Shown: piece after piece, positions 36,276 to 49,205 of the stretch
Layout: each line of letters begins with the position of its first letter
How positions within the stretch are numbered: the first letter of the stretch is position 1
DNA from: Trochalopteron elliotii
Taxonomy: Eukaryota; Chordata; Aves; Passeriformes; Leiothrichidae
Direction: 5' to 3'
Length of the DNA: 64,000 nucleotides
NCBI GenBank assembly: GCA_024734555.1
Contig: JANPWX010000215.1
Span: 4,798,817 to 4,862,816, forward strand
Notes under the pieces: generated by a model
Database searches by the model: none
The model's input: only the letters and a program-made list of their open reading frames with translations
Told to the model about the DNA's origin: nothing
Translations under genes and position numbers: made by a program

Positions 36276-39200
36276 TTAGGGGATGGAAGCCATGGAAGAT
36301 TATGCCTGGTGCAGACAAGTGCAGACAGGCTGCTAGGAGGTTGTGTTACCCTTCCTTGCCAGTCAGAACCTTCTGTTCCTCCTTTACTTCTTGCTGTGCA
36401 TGGCCTGAGAGTTATTGTAAGCCAGGTAATCTTGGTCTTCCCTGTAAAAGATGGATAATTTTAGAATATCATGCTATCTGCTTGAATTTGTACATGAAAT
36501 TAAATTAAGATAATAATTTGCCCATGTTTAAGATTGTTTTATGCCTACATATAAATAAGGGTTGAACACTGAAAACAGAAAGTGACCACAGGTTTCACAT
36601 ATTGGACCCTTTCTTTTTAGATTTTAAGATTAAAAACCTGTGTTTTTCTGGAAAGTGCTGTATTTCCTATATAAAAATAAACTTTCTTAAACATGAAAAT
36701 GCTGGTTTATTGTGACAGTTTCTAGGCTTACTTGGAAATCTTCCTCTGTGATTACTTTTAGTATTAGTCTAAAAGTAGATTCTTGTCCTCATTTTAACAC
36801 TCCTACAAGAACAGGGAAATTGATTTACTAAAGGAAAAAAATCCAAATTTAATAATTTAAATGCAAATGTTCCCTTTGAAAAAAAAATTAAGCAGGAAAA
36901 ATAATAGCTGTAATAAAGGCTTACACTTATTATAGAGGGTCTTGCATACATTATGGGGTGTGCTCTTAAACCTACGCAGGGTTTTCTACATGATGGCATT
37001 TCCAGGGTCTTTCAGTTGGTTTACACAAGGACAGGCAAAAAATTAATGTACACTAACCAGATTTGAAGCAGATTCATTGAATTGCATTAAATCCTTGTTC
37101 AGAATGCTTTTAAAATTAGCTTCCTTAATTTAATTTATATTAACGTTTTTTTTGGAGGTGACCTAAACTGTATGGAGTTAATTTAATTCTGAATGAGTAT
37201 TCATAATGGGGTCGAACTAGTTTAACCATGCTTTTTTAAAAGTAAGTCTGGATTGTTTTCAAATATTTTGATATTCCTTTGAATTTCTTCTTAATTTAAG
37301 ATGAAATGCCTAGAATTGCTTTTATACATGGGTTTTTTGGTGGTTGGGTTGCTTGGACTTTTTTGATTGTTTTCAACTCACTATGTTATTATAAGCAAAA
37401 CCATAATTTTTTGATTTAAAGTATGCTGGTATTTGTAAGCAAGAGGACCCATTATATCTATTCATAGTTAGTGACCAGGAGAGAGATGGTAGGAAAGTCT
37501 CAGGCTAGTTCTTGGAAAAGTGATGAGCTTTTTATTCCGTCTGGTAATAAATATATTCCCTCCAGTGCAATGTATCTTTTGAAGTGTACCGTTATCTGCT
37601 TTTTTTCTAGCTTTCCTTACAACCTTTAAAGTGATACGTTTCTCTTTTTGTGCTTGAAAGGATGTTGATCTTATGGCAGAATTTGAGTGACTTCCATATC
37701 ATTTGACACAAAAAAAGTTAAGAAATAGAAGAATGAAGAAGAAATTAAGAAATAGATCTGTGAGGTTCTGTAAATGAAACTGTTTTAATATTACTTAGGG
37801 TGGATCTTAATATTACTTAGGGTAGGTATTAATTACTCTCCAAACGAATTAACATTGGGATAAATTTTTAGTGTAATCAGTTTTCTTCAAATATGTATCT
37901 TTAAGAAAAAAAAATTCTTCATACTTTCTAATAGCATTTTTTTTTAAATAAGGAAATACCACAAAAAATAAGTGTGGAGTTTTTCTTTGTTACCTTTGTT
38001 GTCTCTGAGAATCAAGATATGATTATGATGGAAGAGGAAAGTGTCATGCCTTTTCTGGTCTTTTCTATATATGCTAAATAATTAAATTTTCAGCAATTTT
38101 ATTTTGGTATATTTATACTTGATTTGTAGCTAATTTCATTAACTGTGATGATCTGTGTGAAAATATTAATTCTGTGTATACTAAAAGCAGTAGCTTTTAG
38201 TTCTATGTCTGCTTCTGAGTGCTCTTCCACTCTCAGTATCTCTATAAAGCTTAATATATTTGAGTAAATGATTGTTGCCACTTTTCCTGTCAGACAGAAA
38301 TCAACTGTCTGATGCATCTGACAGATCTTTTTTCTTTTTTTACGTAAAATATCTCTGTGAGGAAAGAGAAAGGGACAAAAGGAAGGTGCATGAAAGCTCA
38401 CACAGTTGTAGCACACAAGGTCTTCTCAGTCCCTAGTAACACTGACATACCTGTGACTCTCATCTTTCTTACATCATAAATATTCTATAGTTTTAATTTT
38501 TTTAACCCATGTTATTGTATATTTGGCTTGTTGATGAAAAAGTTGTAATATTTTGCTTGATTTTCTGATATTTGAAAATTATTGTTGCTATTCCTGAACA
38601 GAAAGGCATTGTGACCCCTGTTGGTGCTTATCTGATGTATGTATCCTTAGAAATTCTCATTTCTGAGCTGCCACACGAATACTTCTCTACATTCTCCATC
38701 ATGTTATAATAATCAAATTGGAGTCTCATTGCAATTTTCTGTGCTCAGTATGTGTTCAAAAGATTTATTTGCATTTCTATCCTGAATAAATTAAAATAAT
38801 TTTGTTGAAAAATGGCTTGACAGGGCTTGAGTTTTTCATATCTTTCAATTCCTGCATATTTATACTATAATCTGCTGGAAATGCCAACAATTTAATGGTA
38901 AAAGAAATGCAAATACTTCTTGAACATGCATCTAACATGTCTCCTGGATGCTTGAAGAGATAAACTACTTATTAAATTATACTCATAATCAAACTGAAAT
39001 GTTTGAATTTTGTCACACCAATGTACTTTTTTTTCCCTATTGATAGAAGATTTCTTTGCCAAAAAAAATACAAGACTTGCAGGAGTTAACAATATTGATG
39101 AGGGTTATATAACAGCAGGCTAAATATGAATTTACAAAAAGTTAGTTTTTTCTAGCTGGAAAACTAAATCTGGTTTTTGATGTAGAAATATACACTTAGA

Positions 39201-39964
39201 ATGAATATATTCATATTTTATCAATAAATGTGTCATTCAAACTCCTAATACTTCTTTCTTTGCATGCCAAACTATGTTTCTGGTATCTGCTGAATAGTTC
39301 ATGATTGACAAATTCTTGGATTATTTCAATGTGAATGTAGGACTGTGAGAAAGATGCTTTCCTTAATAAGCAATATTAATTTCCTGAAACATTTGTTTTA
39401 CAAGTTTTTTTAAAAAATATATGCAAGCAATGTAAAGTACACTGGGTTTGTGGTTTGGGTTTCTTTGCAGCATAAGAGATGCAATCACAATAATGTGTAA
39501 CATGGGGATTGAAACAGCACATATTCTAGAAAGGTAGCCAGATCAGGCTCTCATCTGAAGAATTGTTCATTTTCATAGTTGGCCAAAATTTATGTAAAGT
39601 CAAAGATCCTGGAGTGGTGTTTTATGAGGACCTGTAAGTTTTGGTATGTTTTCAGAATTTTAAAGAGCCAGCAGAGCTGGACAACAAAATCACTGGGGAT
39701 CAGTTCTAGTAAACCAGGAGAGTAAGTCCCAGACTGGTGAATTAAATAATGATTCCAATAATCCAGTGGGTTTTCGTTGTTGTTGGCTTGTTTTTTTGTT
39801 TGTGCTTTTTGTTTGTTTCTTTTGTTTGGGTTTGTTTGATAATTCAAGTACATGGAATTAGTCAGCTCTGGAGGTATTTTACAGTCTGGTTTTGGCCCAA
39901 TAACATTTAGGGTGTCAGATGTCAGTGTTTTGACTGGCACCCATAAACATGGCCAGGTTCTTTG
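36276..39964. other. Unique AT-rich DNA, no gene seen
   Basis: About 3.7 kb with no recognised element apart from a 22-bp tandem duplication at 37785-37826 and a T/G-rich patch near 39775-39838. The patch creates the low-complexity N/K/Q-rich minus frame at 39590-39940. Confidence 0.45.
37785..37826. repeat. 22-bp tandem duplication (2 copies)
   Basis: The block TTAATATTACTTAGGGT occurs at 37785 and again at 37807, 22 bases later. It reads as a recent local duplication. Confidence 0.85.
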
Positions 39965-40455
39965 CCAGTTGTGGTGGGTAGATCCTTGCTGGACACCAGG
40001 TGCTCACCAAAGCTGCTTTATCCCTTCCCTCCTCAGCTTGTCATGAGAGAGAAAATATAGTGAAAGGCTGGTGCACAGAGATAAAAGCAGGGAGAGATCA
40101 CTCACCAATGACTGTAACAGTCAAAACAGACTCACTTGGTGAAATTAAATTATTCTTTGTCACATCAGAATAGAATAACAATAAAGTAAACCTCAAGCCT
40201 TTAAAACATCTTTCTGTCACCCATCCCTTCTTCCAGGCTCAGTTTCACTCCCAATTTTCTTTTTCATGTGTGTGCTTCACCCTGGGTGCAGTAATTCAGG
40301 AACAAGGTGGGTGCCCCATAGGGTCACAAGTCCTGCCAACACACCTGCCCAGCTTGGGGCTCCTCTCTCCATGCTCCACAGGTCCTGCCAGGAGCCTGGT
40401 CCAGCGTGGGCTTCCCATGGGTACTTGTGGGTATCAAGGGAAGCTAGTAGGGAAC
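39965..40455. mobile_element. Bird LTR-retrotransposon LTR-like fragment
   Basis: The sequence contains 'gctggacaccaggtgctcac', 'gagagatcactcaccaatga', 'aaacagactcacttggtgaa', 'gggtcacaagtcctgcc' and 'ccagcgtgggcttccca'. I recognise this succession as an interspersed LTR repeat of bird genomes, probably from an endogenous retrovirus. I cannot name the family with certainty or fix its orientation. It looks truncated and diverged, with no internal retroviral coding region attached, so at most it is a partial solo LTR. The two overlapping frames at 40266-40524 lie inside it and are not genes. Confidence 0.65.
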
Positions 40456-43400
40456 AGGTTCAAAATAAAGGAAGGGACCTTTTTTTTTTTTGCCTTTTTT
40501 GATCTGAGTCTAAGGGGATTGTAAACAAGTACCTAAGGAGAAATGCCTGAAGGTTTCTTAGCATACCACAATCATATCTGCCTCAAAAAGTTCCTTGGAA
40601 AGGGTTTGGAATCTTGAAGACTATTCCAGGGAGGATCATATATGTCCTCTTTTTCCTGGACAACTGCTTGAGAAAACTGATGGAGATAAGATATTGGTCT
40701 TACCTTATATTTCATCCAACAGCCAGTTGAAGTTGTTGCATGTTTTTGTTGACTTCCTAAGTCTTAAACTAAGACGTTTTGTAGTTTATTTTTTTTTCTA
40801 AGAAAAAAACTATAACCTGATCTTTGCTTACCTTCACTTAATGAAAACTGACAAAGTATTATCACGGTATTTGAAGGGCTCTGTTAGATGCATAGCTTCA
40901 TTTCTTTTGAATAATGACTAGTTTCAACAACTGAAATTAGCCCTTAAAAATTGTGGACCAGAATACTAAAAAAAAAAATAAAAATCAGTCAGAAATGTCA
41001 GTTTAGAATTTTTAAAAAATATTTTTTCAATCAAATGCACTAAGTTCAAACCAAGCTTTGGTCCAAGCATGTCTGATGTATAGTGAGGTAATATTGTTTA
41101 AATGTTTTCCCTATTTTTCTTCTTGTATGAATTTACAGGTGGACCCACTTCAGTCTACAAGATCATTCATGTACATGTAGATGAATATCTGTTGCTATAT
41201 GGATTTTTATTTGAGTTCCCTTTTCATTGGTGAAGTATTTCTTCATCATAATATGACCAGCAAAGACAACAGTGTTAAACTTGTTTTTCTTCACTACCTA
41301 TTAATGTCTAACACTGAAAAGACTTATCCTGCTAGCCAGCATTGCTACAGCTGCAAAAACATATTGTGTTAATCTTGTGCTTCTGTGAGAACAGGCTAAT
41401 TTCCCAGTGGGAGACAGAGAGGGGCAAAGAATACTCCAACCTAGCCATCTCTGTGTGGCTGCACGTGGTTTAATGATAGTGATTAAGTGATAGTGGCCCT
41501 GCTGTGCCGTGATGTGAGGCAGCTGACTCCCAGGCAGATAAATTGCTAGAATAGGTTTGTAAGAGAAAGTGGATTTCTGATGACTAAATCAGCATGGTGA
41601 CTACACTTTTTTGCCTTTGTTCTGATGACTTTAAGTAAGCCAAGTAATTTATTTACCAGCAGCATGTGGAATGCTGTGGAATATGGAAAAGGAAAACAGA
41701 AGGTCAATACATTACTGCCATCCCTCCCTGCCTCCAGTGAACTGCTTCAGCTTCCTTCTCAGAGCTTCTTGCATGCATGTTATGTAAGGTGGAGCTGTCC
41801 TTGGCAGGAGTAGTGTAACAGATATGGAAAACTCTGCAAAAGTAACTTATGGGACAGCTGATGTTGATAGGACAAGCTAATAGATACATGTTTAAAAGTG
41901 TAGCTTTATTTCTGGCAAATGTGGGCCTACCTAATGCCTAAACTGGTCAGTCCTTCTAGTTTTATTCTTCCTGGAGTAGTTGGAGACATACTTCTGCTCT
42001 CAGGTTTTTTAGTGCCCCCCAGCTGGAGGTTGCTTCCCTTACAGCTCATTTGTCTCCTGGCAGTTTTACTTAATGGTCACAAATAATTTAGGATCATTCT
42101 TCCTAGGGTAATAATTGCCATCTCTGAGGATTATAGGGAAAATAGATTAAAACCCAATGATATTAAAAAGTGGTAAGATATGCTCAAGGAATAGTAAGTT
42201 CAAAATGTTTTGTAGATTGTTTATTCATGTTGGATGTTCAGAAACAACCCTGCTGGACTGGAGCTGTGCAAACAGCAAATGATACATTTACTGTGTTATG
42301 AAACAACCTCATTTGCACTCAGTTTTTAGACTTCCAAAACATTTTTTTTTCCTGTCACTTTAAGCAGTTCTTGAAAGCAGTGTGTTTCCTCTCAGAAAAT
42401 CCCCAAACAAATGGATATACCAGGACAGAGATTTTATAGCTTCCTGAGGGAGGAGTTACAGATGAAGGTCAGTGGCCCAAAGTCACCAAGTTTAGCAAGT
42501 CCATTTTAAGCTTAAAGTACTATAAAATTAGGATTCAATAAATTCCTAGGGTTAAAATAATTTATAGATTTTTTATTTATTTATTTTTTAGATTAGGAAC
42601 TATTTATATCCCCGTACGATAAATTTCTCGTTCTGTAGACTTTAGCATTATTGAGTAGAATATGTACAAATGGTGTGATTCAACAAATGAGATTTTTTTT
42701 GCATGAGAATGTATAACTTTATATAATTAAACTCCATGCAATGTGGTGAAAAATAGTTTTCTAGGACAGAAGAGAAGGCAATAAGTGGTTGATAAGAAAT
42801 TTATGCATACTTAGAATGAAAATCAACTAGGTTTTAGCCAGTGCTAATATGTCCTGCTAAATTCCTGTTCTTTCCCTGTCTTTACAAATTTGAATCTAGC
42901 ATGATGATCAAAATGGAGAGAAAGACTGTCAATTTGTTTTTTACAGCTCGTAGGAAACAAGCTGCTGCTTCATTTTGAAGAATACTGAAATACTTTATTT
43001 CTATATGAAGTGTGTGGGGTGTCTCTATTTTAAGAAATACATAGCAAACCCCACATATCTCTGTGATTGCAATAAGTTACTTCTAAGGATATAATACGAC
43101 TTTTTGTTGCTGAATTGTATGTCTTGTACAGTCATATTTTTGATTGAGGGAGGGAAGTGGCATTGGTGTGCTAATGATAACAGCTGATGCAGAAATGTTC
43201 TGGAAGAGGTAGTACTGTAGCATGGCTATGAAATTCAAAAATTGCAGAACATCACTAATAGCAATTAGTTAGGCAGTGGTAATTTATTGAAAACATTTGA
43301 AATTTTAAGTTGCTGTAGCTGAGTGTATCATATCAAAGCTTAGAAAGATGCTTATCATATTTGTGAACAATGTTGTTAAATCTTGTGAATGTTTAACAAT

Positions 43401-46400
43401 CTCTTTCATCCACCCTTTGATGAGATAATTGTGTAATTTGGACCACTACTATTTTCCATTCAGAAATACTTAAAATAACAGAGAAGTCGTCAGAGTTACT
43501 AAGAGGTAGGATATGATATTGTTCCTGTCTGAAGGACTTCTACCAGAGGGGAAATGTGCAAAAACTTGTATTTTTTCCTCCCCTCCATCCTCTCTATTCA
43601 ACTGGGGACTGATAAACAACTGGTTTTGCTGCCCTCACCCAAAACAAACCTGCCCACCTCAGTGGAGGAGTTACAGGATCATGCTTCATTAGGTAGTCTT
43701 TTTCTCTGTCATTAAAGTAACATGGAAACTAGCCAAAAAGGCACTAAGTTTATCTGAAGTAACACTTGCAGCTTTGTGGAAGTATGCGGCTGAGTAATAG
43801 CACAAAAATAGCAAGTTATTTTGAGGAAGAGCATATGTTCTGTAACAATGAGAAATTGGTATACAGATAAAAGAAATTATGTATCTAAATATAAATTGCA
43901 TATGAGAACGATCTTGTGGCTTAGTGCCACAAAGTTTTCTGTAGATGCAGCCATTAAAAGTTGTTTAATGCTCATTTTTCTAACATAGTTATTTAAAGAC
44001 GCGCCATCATTGGTAAATTGCTGTGCTGCCTTAGGGGTGCATATTTTGTAGTCTGTAACAGTACAGATAATAGACATTTTTTATATTCCAGTGCACACGA
44101 TATACAGGGTACCACACAGTGATAATTGCAGGGATTTTTTTTCTTACAGGAAAGGTACAATGCAGAACCATGATGTTTGCTTACTATTTAAAGATACTGA
44201 CAGCCAAATGTAGCTATCTCCTGTTAGAATTAAAAATTAAGACAACACTGGAAGAGATTTTCAGGTGACTTGAGGAAGCAGTTAGGTATATAGACTTAGA
44301 CACCGGAAAGCAATTCCAGTGCCATCACTTGTGCAGCGTCATTCAAAATTTTCCATGGTTCATCAAATAATAGCGAAGTTTGTTTAGAAGATAGAAAGTA
44401 TTGCTTTTAGGATTAAAACTTTCCTTCACAGAAGTTGCTCTAGTTCGTGGAAGAGATTAGCTTCTTTATGAAAATATGAAGTGTGCACCAGGTCCCTCAA
44501 AGTCTTTACCTTTAAATGCTTCTGCATCTGCTTTTTTTGTTTAAGCTTCCCCTTAAACAATTAGAGATTGGCATATGTAAAAGTCATACTGATGAGCAGA
44601 ACAAAAGATTAGAAGATTAAGCTGCAGTTAGATGCTGAATAACTAGAACCTAAGGCATTACCAAATAAAATCCATGTCAAGCTCTGCATAATGTAAAGCT
44701 GACTGAGTAGACTGAGCTGACTGAGCTTTGAAAGCCTCAAAAGTAATTACGTAAAATAAAAATCTTCATTGTTAAAATTCTACTTTGCAGGAGGTACCAG
44801 TTAGAAAATATTAGGCCTTAAGACAGTCTTGACAAAACAAAAATCAATTCTTATTGGGTTTTTAGTAAATTTTTTTTTGTCTTTTCTGAGCTGCTTGCAC
44901 TTAAAAAATCTACGTGCTACTTGCTGTCATTTTCTGTCCATAAGAAAGGCATGATCATGCACAACTTCTGTTTCAGAAGAGGAAAAATGTTGGCAAAGGA
45001 AAGACATACATATTTTAGAAGTCATATAATCACTCAATGTATGTATTTTTAACCTGTTTGTCTTCCTCCCTCTCTCCTAATCACTGAATAACCAGCCTTA
45101 GCTCATTAGTGTCTGTATTACAATTACCTGTGTTGCTACTGCTGAGGAGAAATGAGGAGAAGATGCTCCAAAAGGAGAAAGTTTCAAAATTGAGACAAAA
45201 AAAATATTGAGAAACTAGGAGAAAAGGTGAAGAAAAGAATCCTTATGAAGTTTTTATCCTCTGGATTTTTTTCCCATGTATTTTCTCTATACTGCTGAAA
45301 GTATTCAGACAAAGTAAATATAGTAGCTTTAGCTCTTGCCTTTACAATTCCCAGAAAAAGAGAGATCACTTTCCTCTGAGCCAGCAGGCATCACTGCATC
45401 TAAAATAGTGCCAAAAAAGGGAAGTATAGAAGGTAAGATAGTATTTCTGCTGTTAAACTTCAATGCACAAATATGTATTTGGTGTTTGGAGTTGTTTTCT
45501 GGAAATAAGAGATAAAGTAAAAAAAAAAAAATTCCTAGTGATTTTCATGATCTTTCTGTATGTCTGGGATCTGTTTTATGGGTACTTACTGGTATGTGCT
45601 GCAGTTGCTGCCTAGGCTTCATACCCAGGTTTATTTTCTGTGTAACTGAGTATGAAGAGGAATAGCTCATCCATGTCCAGATCTCATCCTAATAGTTCAG
45701 ATGGAGCCTAGAAACTTAAATGATAGGTAAATTATAAACAAGAAGGCAAGAGAATACAAAAATATCACCAGCCACTATAACTGAAATCTGGGCATGTAGG
45801 GAGTAGTCCTGTTGAGGCATTCTGGCCAAAATCAACAGTTGGAGTATTGAATTTGGAGAGAAATTGGAAGACGCTTTTCTTTAATGAAGGGGAACAAAGT
45901 GTTTTGTATGGTGCTCCTTTTGTAGAGACATTCCTAGTACTCTATTTTACTTGTTTATTCCTGTGATTTTAAAAAAAGCTGCTCACAGAATGCTCCTCAT
46001 TTGGAGCTTTGTGCATCCATGCCATATGTTAAAAACATGATAGAGAGTAGTTGTAGAGTCGATGCAGCAACACTTATCCTTTATCTTTCTCTGCACCCAC
46101 ACTGAAATAACAGACTTATAGTCTGTTATTTTCTGCACCATTTTTTCCTCCAGCAGATGTAAACTTTCTGTCTATGCCAGGTCAATGCTTTTCAAATTGA
46201 CCAGAGAATTTTTATTTCTTTTTTTTTTTTTTTCCCTGACTCACATTTTGAGAATCGGTTTAGGTTCTTTAAAACACTGGACTGGTATATCTGGAGTACA
46301 TAAACTAAGAATTGAAGCCTTAATGATGACTAAAAGTGAATACAAAAAATCATCATGAGGTTTTAAAGTACTGCTGGAAGCACCAGTTCTGTAACACATT

Positions 46401-48867
46401 TTTTGCCATGTTTCATATTTTCAGAGTGTCATCTGGAAGTTAAAGGAAATTTTAAGAGGATTTTGGGAGCCAACTTTAGTACTTTTGAACTTGTTTAAAA
46501 AGTGTAGTTTTCAAGGAGAAATAACACCCAATTTGATTTGTACATGCTAATAGCTTGGCTTATTTCCATATCTGCAGCATACTCTGAAATGTGAAAGAGG
46601 GAAAAGGTTCTTATCCTGTCTGATTTAATTTAGTTTAAATTTTTTTTCACTTTGGGCATCCTGTGACAGTCATTTTTAGCAATGGAATGAGAAACAGACT
46701 ATTGCTTGATTTTTTTTTTTCATACTGACATAAAAGGAAGTGTCTAGATCATGTGTCATGAAATACAGTGTGTGTTTAAACATGGGGAACCCAGAGCTGT
46801 TACACAAAATGTTACAAAAGGTGGTATAATTTCACATGAAAATGCCTGTGGGCAAATATGAAACTTATAATTTTCATTACAAAAATAATGATCACAGCAT
46901 GTTAGGCAGAACATGTCATCAGTGTTTTGTTCTTGTGCGTAAGGTGCTGATCTCTCTGTGTTTTGACCGATGTGTGAGGGGAAAATTTTCCCAAAATGTA
47001 TTTTTGGTAAATGAGTAGTAAATTTCACTGAAAAGTTTTACTTCAGATGTCAATCCTTTGTGACAGCCTCATGTATCTTGCTTTAGTCATCTCTTCCTAT
47101 AAGTCAAACTGTGAACAATGGCCCAGATAGCATAATCAAAGGTAATGGAATATTGGATTGTAAGAGAAAACATTATCTAAGCATGATGTAAAATAACTTT
47201 GAAAGTTCCAGCATGCTCAGAGTCTTCACACAGCAAAGATCTATGAGATAAGAACAAATATGTACAAAATGAGTTTCTTTTCTGGCTGTGGAACATGAGT
47301 AACGTAAGAACACAGAGAGATGCTGCTTTGTGACTGACTATCACTCATGGTGGAGGCAGTGCTGAACTTTCTTGGAGTGACTCCATCCAGGAACAGCTTG
47401 AGGGGCCTGTACCAGCAGTGATCCAGACATAAGTTACATTTGTCTCCTAGACTCTGAAAATAAGCCATCTTTGTAAAGTAAATTTGCTCCTTGTGTAACC
47501 CTACACAGGATAAAGAGCATTCTCATTTAATCTGGTGCTTCTTTAGTCTTAGAGTCTTTGTGTGTTGAAGAAGCCTCAAGGTGTTCCCAAAAACGAAAGC
47601 TGGCATTGATTCTCCTGTGATGTGTATAATTCTCAAGCTTTCCTCTGATGGAGCTCTTGGCCTCAGGATGTCTGGACTCAGGGAGCAGGGAGACTGGAAG
47701 TGTTTTGCTGTTAAAGAAAAAAAAAACAGCAAAAAAACCCCAAACAAAACCGAAGTTCTCTGGCTAGCTGAAGAGCTACACTGTAGCATGTACTACACAC
47801 CTTGGCATATGCAGTCCTGGCATTGTAAAATTAATTAGAAGTGTTTTCAGTCTGTTGAATAGACCAAAATGTTCAGGTCAGTTTTTAAAAGATGCTGTTT
47901 CTGTTTTGTCCTTATGAACACTTTTTTTTAGATGCTGCTCTTCCCCTCCCCGCCACCCCCCCCACCATTTTTGTGCAAAGATATTACAAAGATACAGCTA
48001 AGGGAAATGAAACAAGCTGTCCATATTTGCAAAAGTTATACTTCCTCATGGAATTTCAGTAATGTATAACAACTGGTCTAAATGGGGATTATAACAGTTT
48101 AGATTTTTTTAGTTATTATTTTAAATAAGAAGGAGGATTGTAATGATTTCCCGAGAGAGCAAGGATGACATAGTTGAAAGTCATGCTGGAAGAAAAATAG
48201 GTGCCTAATATATAAAAAATGTCCTAGTTTATAATGTTTTGTCTTTCAAAATGAATGTAGCAATTTTTTCTGCTGTGGTGGTGTTAACCTAGTAGAAACA
48301 TCTGACTAAAGAGAGCAACGTTTGTACGCTGTAGAATTAGATTGAGTAGAGTAGTAGACATTGTAGTTGACTATTCCAAAATTTGTGAGTTGCCTGGATG
48401 TGTAGTACGTTTGCCATGTGGCATACATATCAGTTACATATATTGTAACCAATGAAGACAGCTCTATGCATTAACTCTGGTACAGTAATTTTTATTTGCT
48501 ATCAATATTTAATGTTTACTATTTCTTGATAAGGCCCTGTACAAATGAATGCTGAGATTTCAGCAGATACTGAAAGGAGTTTTTAATTAATTCTTCTAGG
48601 ACTGAAGGTAGCATTTTCTTTATATGATGCAATCTGACAATTTATCCCTGTTTTGTTATTTAAGTAACTATCTTATACTGTCCTATAATTTGCAGAAAGG
48701 CACAAGCAGATTGAGAGGGGACTCACATATAGTGTGTGCTAATAGAATCTCCAACATGGTTTCTCTGATGAGTTCTAAGGACCCCGAATTTGAGGATTTT
48801 CATGAAAAATGTTGAAGGCTTTTCATGAAAGTTTGAATAATAGTTTGTTTATTTAGTAGCTAAAGAT
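40456..48867. other. About 8.4 kb of unique DNA, no gene seen
   Basis: AT-rich, with short homopolymers (a T run near 46219) and an A/C-rich patch near 47714-47752. I found no CR1 copy, RNA gene or exon with both splice sites. A 12-bp perfect hairpin lies at 46105-46131. Confidence 0.45.
46105..46131. repeat. Perfect 12-bp hairpin with 3-nt loop, flanked by 8-bp direct repeats
   Basis: AAATAACAGACT (46105-46116) and its exact reverse complement (46120-46131) around the loop TAT. The octamer TCTGCACC occurs just left (46090-46097) and right (46132-46139) of the hairpin. Confidence 0.85.
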
Positions 48868-49205
48868 AGTTACAAGCTGAGAGAGTTTGGGCTGTTCAGC
48901 CCGGTGAAGAGAAGGCTCCAGGGCAATTTTAGAGCAGCCTTCCAGTACTTAAAAGAGGTTTACAAGAAGGCTGGAGATGGACTTTTTACAAGAGCACGTA
49001 GTGATAGGACAAGGGGGAATGGATGTGAGCTGAAGGAGAGCAGATTTAGATTAGGTGTTAGGAAGAAATTCTTTACTGTGAGGGTGGTGAAGCGCTGGGA
49101 CACGTTGCCCACAGGAGCTGTGGACCCCCATCCTGTCAGTGTTCAGGGCAAGATTGAATGAAGTTCTGAGCAACCTGATCAAGCAAAAGGTGTCCCTGGA
49201 TAAAA
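48868..49205 (+). mobile_element. CR1 LINE fragment encoding ORF2 C-terminus, sense
   Basis: An open frame at 48904-49161 (85 codons) translates to the C-terminal end of CR1 ORF2. It contains KRRLQGNFRAAFQYLK, DRTRGNGCELKESRFRLG and VRKKFFTVRVVKRWDTLP, which follow the family order. Upstream, 48868-48903 gives the preceding 'LRELGLFSPVK'-like segment. Downstream it continues into 'ctgagcaacctgatcaagca' and 'aggtgtccctgg' of the 3' UTR, then stops abruptly near 49205 without the usual tail. It covers only the extreme C-terminus of the protein, with no endonuclease or catalytic reverse-transcriptase part, so it is inactive. Confidence 0.93.

Noticed and set aside
40266..40524. Two overlapping + strand open frames
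   Set aside because: They lie largely inside the LTR-like repeat and have no domain content.
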